Source: Bacteroidota bacterium (GTDB taxonomy: Bacteria; Bacteroidota; Bacteroidia; Flavobacteriales; Flavobacteriaceae). From it: 5,009 bases of DNA. Of this stretch, positions 4,909 through 5,009 are shown piece by piece. The translations under genes were made by a program, and so were the position numbers. The stretch lies in assembly GCA_023386255.1 (NCBI GenBank), contig JAEWKB010000093.1, positions 1-5,009 on the forward strand. Direction: 5' to 3'. Every line of letters starts with the position of its first letter. The stretch's first letter is position 1. The notes beneath the pieces were generated by a model. That model had not been told where the DNA came from and did no database searches. It was given only the letters and a program-made list of their open reading frames with translations.

Positions 4909-5009
4909 ATGGAAAACCAACAAATAGCCATGGGCTGGCTTGAGGCTTTTAATACCAAACAGCTTGAAAGGCTGCTGGATTTGTATGATGATAATGCAGA
5001 ACATTACAG
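4909..5009 (+). CDS. NTF2/SnoaL-like family protein, N-terminal part (3' end outside window)
   Basis: Only the first 33 residues are present. The visible pattern, an N-terminal helix with WLEAFNTKQLERLLDLYDD and then AEHY, is typical of small NTF2-like/SnoaL-like proteins of about 110-140 residues, where a W-x-x-A-F-N segment and a LY-DDA-x-HY segment start the cone-shaped fold. Members range from enzymes such as isomerases to ligand-binding proteins, so no reaction can be given from this fragment. There is no signal peptide, so it is probably cytoplasmic. The ATG at 4909 lies 1 nt after the lipoprotein stop, implying coupled translation; a second in-frame ATG at 4930 would remove part of the first helix and is less likely. 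Confidence 0.7.
   Translation, partial: MENQQIAMGWLEAFNTKQLERLLDLYDDNAEHY

Overview
The window looks like a chromosomal stretch from a member of the Bacteroidota, most likely Flavobacteriaceae (Flavobacterium or a close relative). Three things point there: the proteins (a mevalonate-pathway decarboxylase and kinase, a UbiA-type prenyltransferase and an S4-domain pseudouridine synthase in that order), the lack of Shine-Dalgarno sequences with A/T-rich leaders before start codons, and a very good Bacteroidota-type promoter (TTTG, 21-nt spacer, TATCTTTGC) before the pseudouridine synthase gene. All genes are on the + strand.

Positions 1-1478 hold isoprenoid precursor genes: the 3' part of mvaD (diphosphomevalonate decarboxylase) and a complete mevalonate-kinase-type GHMP kinase. 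Three nucleotides later (1482-2060) is a GTG-started five-helix membrane protein that I do not recognise. It overlaps by 11 nt a very AT-rich gene for a small predicted secreted protein (2050-2565), also unrecognised. A 223-bp non-coding gap (2566-2788) with degenerate short repeats and a possible promoter follows.

Positions 2789-3703 encode a UbiA-superfamily membrane prenyltransferase, best matched to the (di)geranylgeranylglyceryl phosphate synthase-like group of flavobacteria. It would consume polyprenyl diphosphates whose C5 units come from the mevalonate genes upstream. A strong promoter at 3709-3742 then drives a tight set of three genes: an RsuA/RluB-family rRNA pseudouridine synthase with a long basic disordered N-terminal tail, a 74-residue cysteine-rich lipoprotein with an acidic surface-export-like signal, and the start of an NTF2/SnoaL-like protein cut by the window end.

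Most of this is ordinary core-genome content. The parts most worth a second look are the AT-rich secreted-protein gene and its membrane-protein neighbour lying between isoprenoid genes, the real product of the UbiA enzyme, and the small cysteine-rich lipoprotein coupled to the rRNA-modification gene. I see no mobile element, CRISPR array, tRNA or rRNA, and no convincing terminator hairpin.
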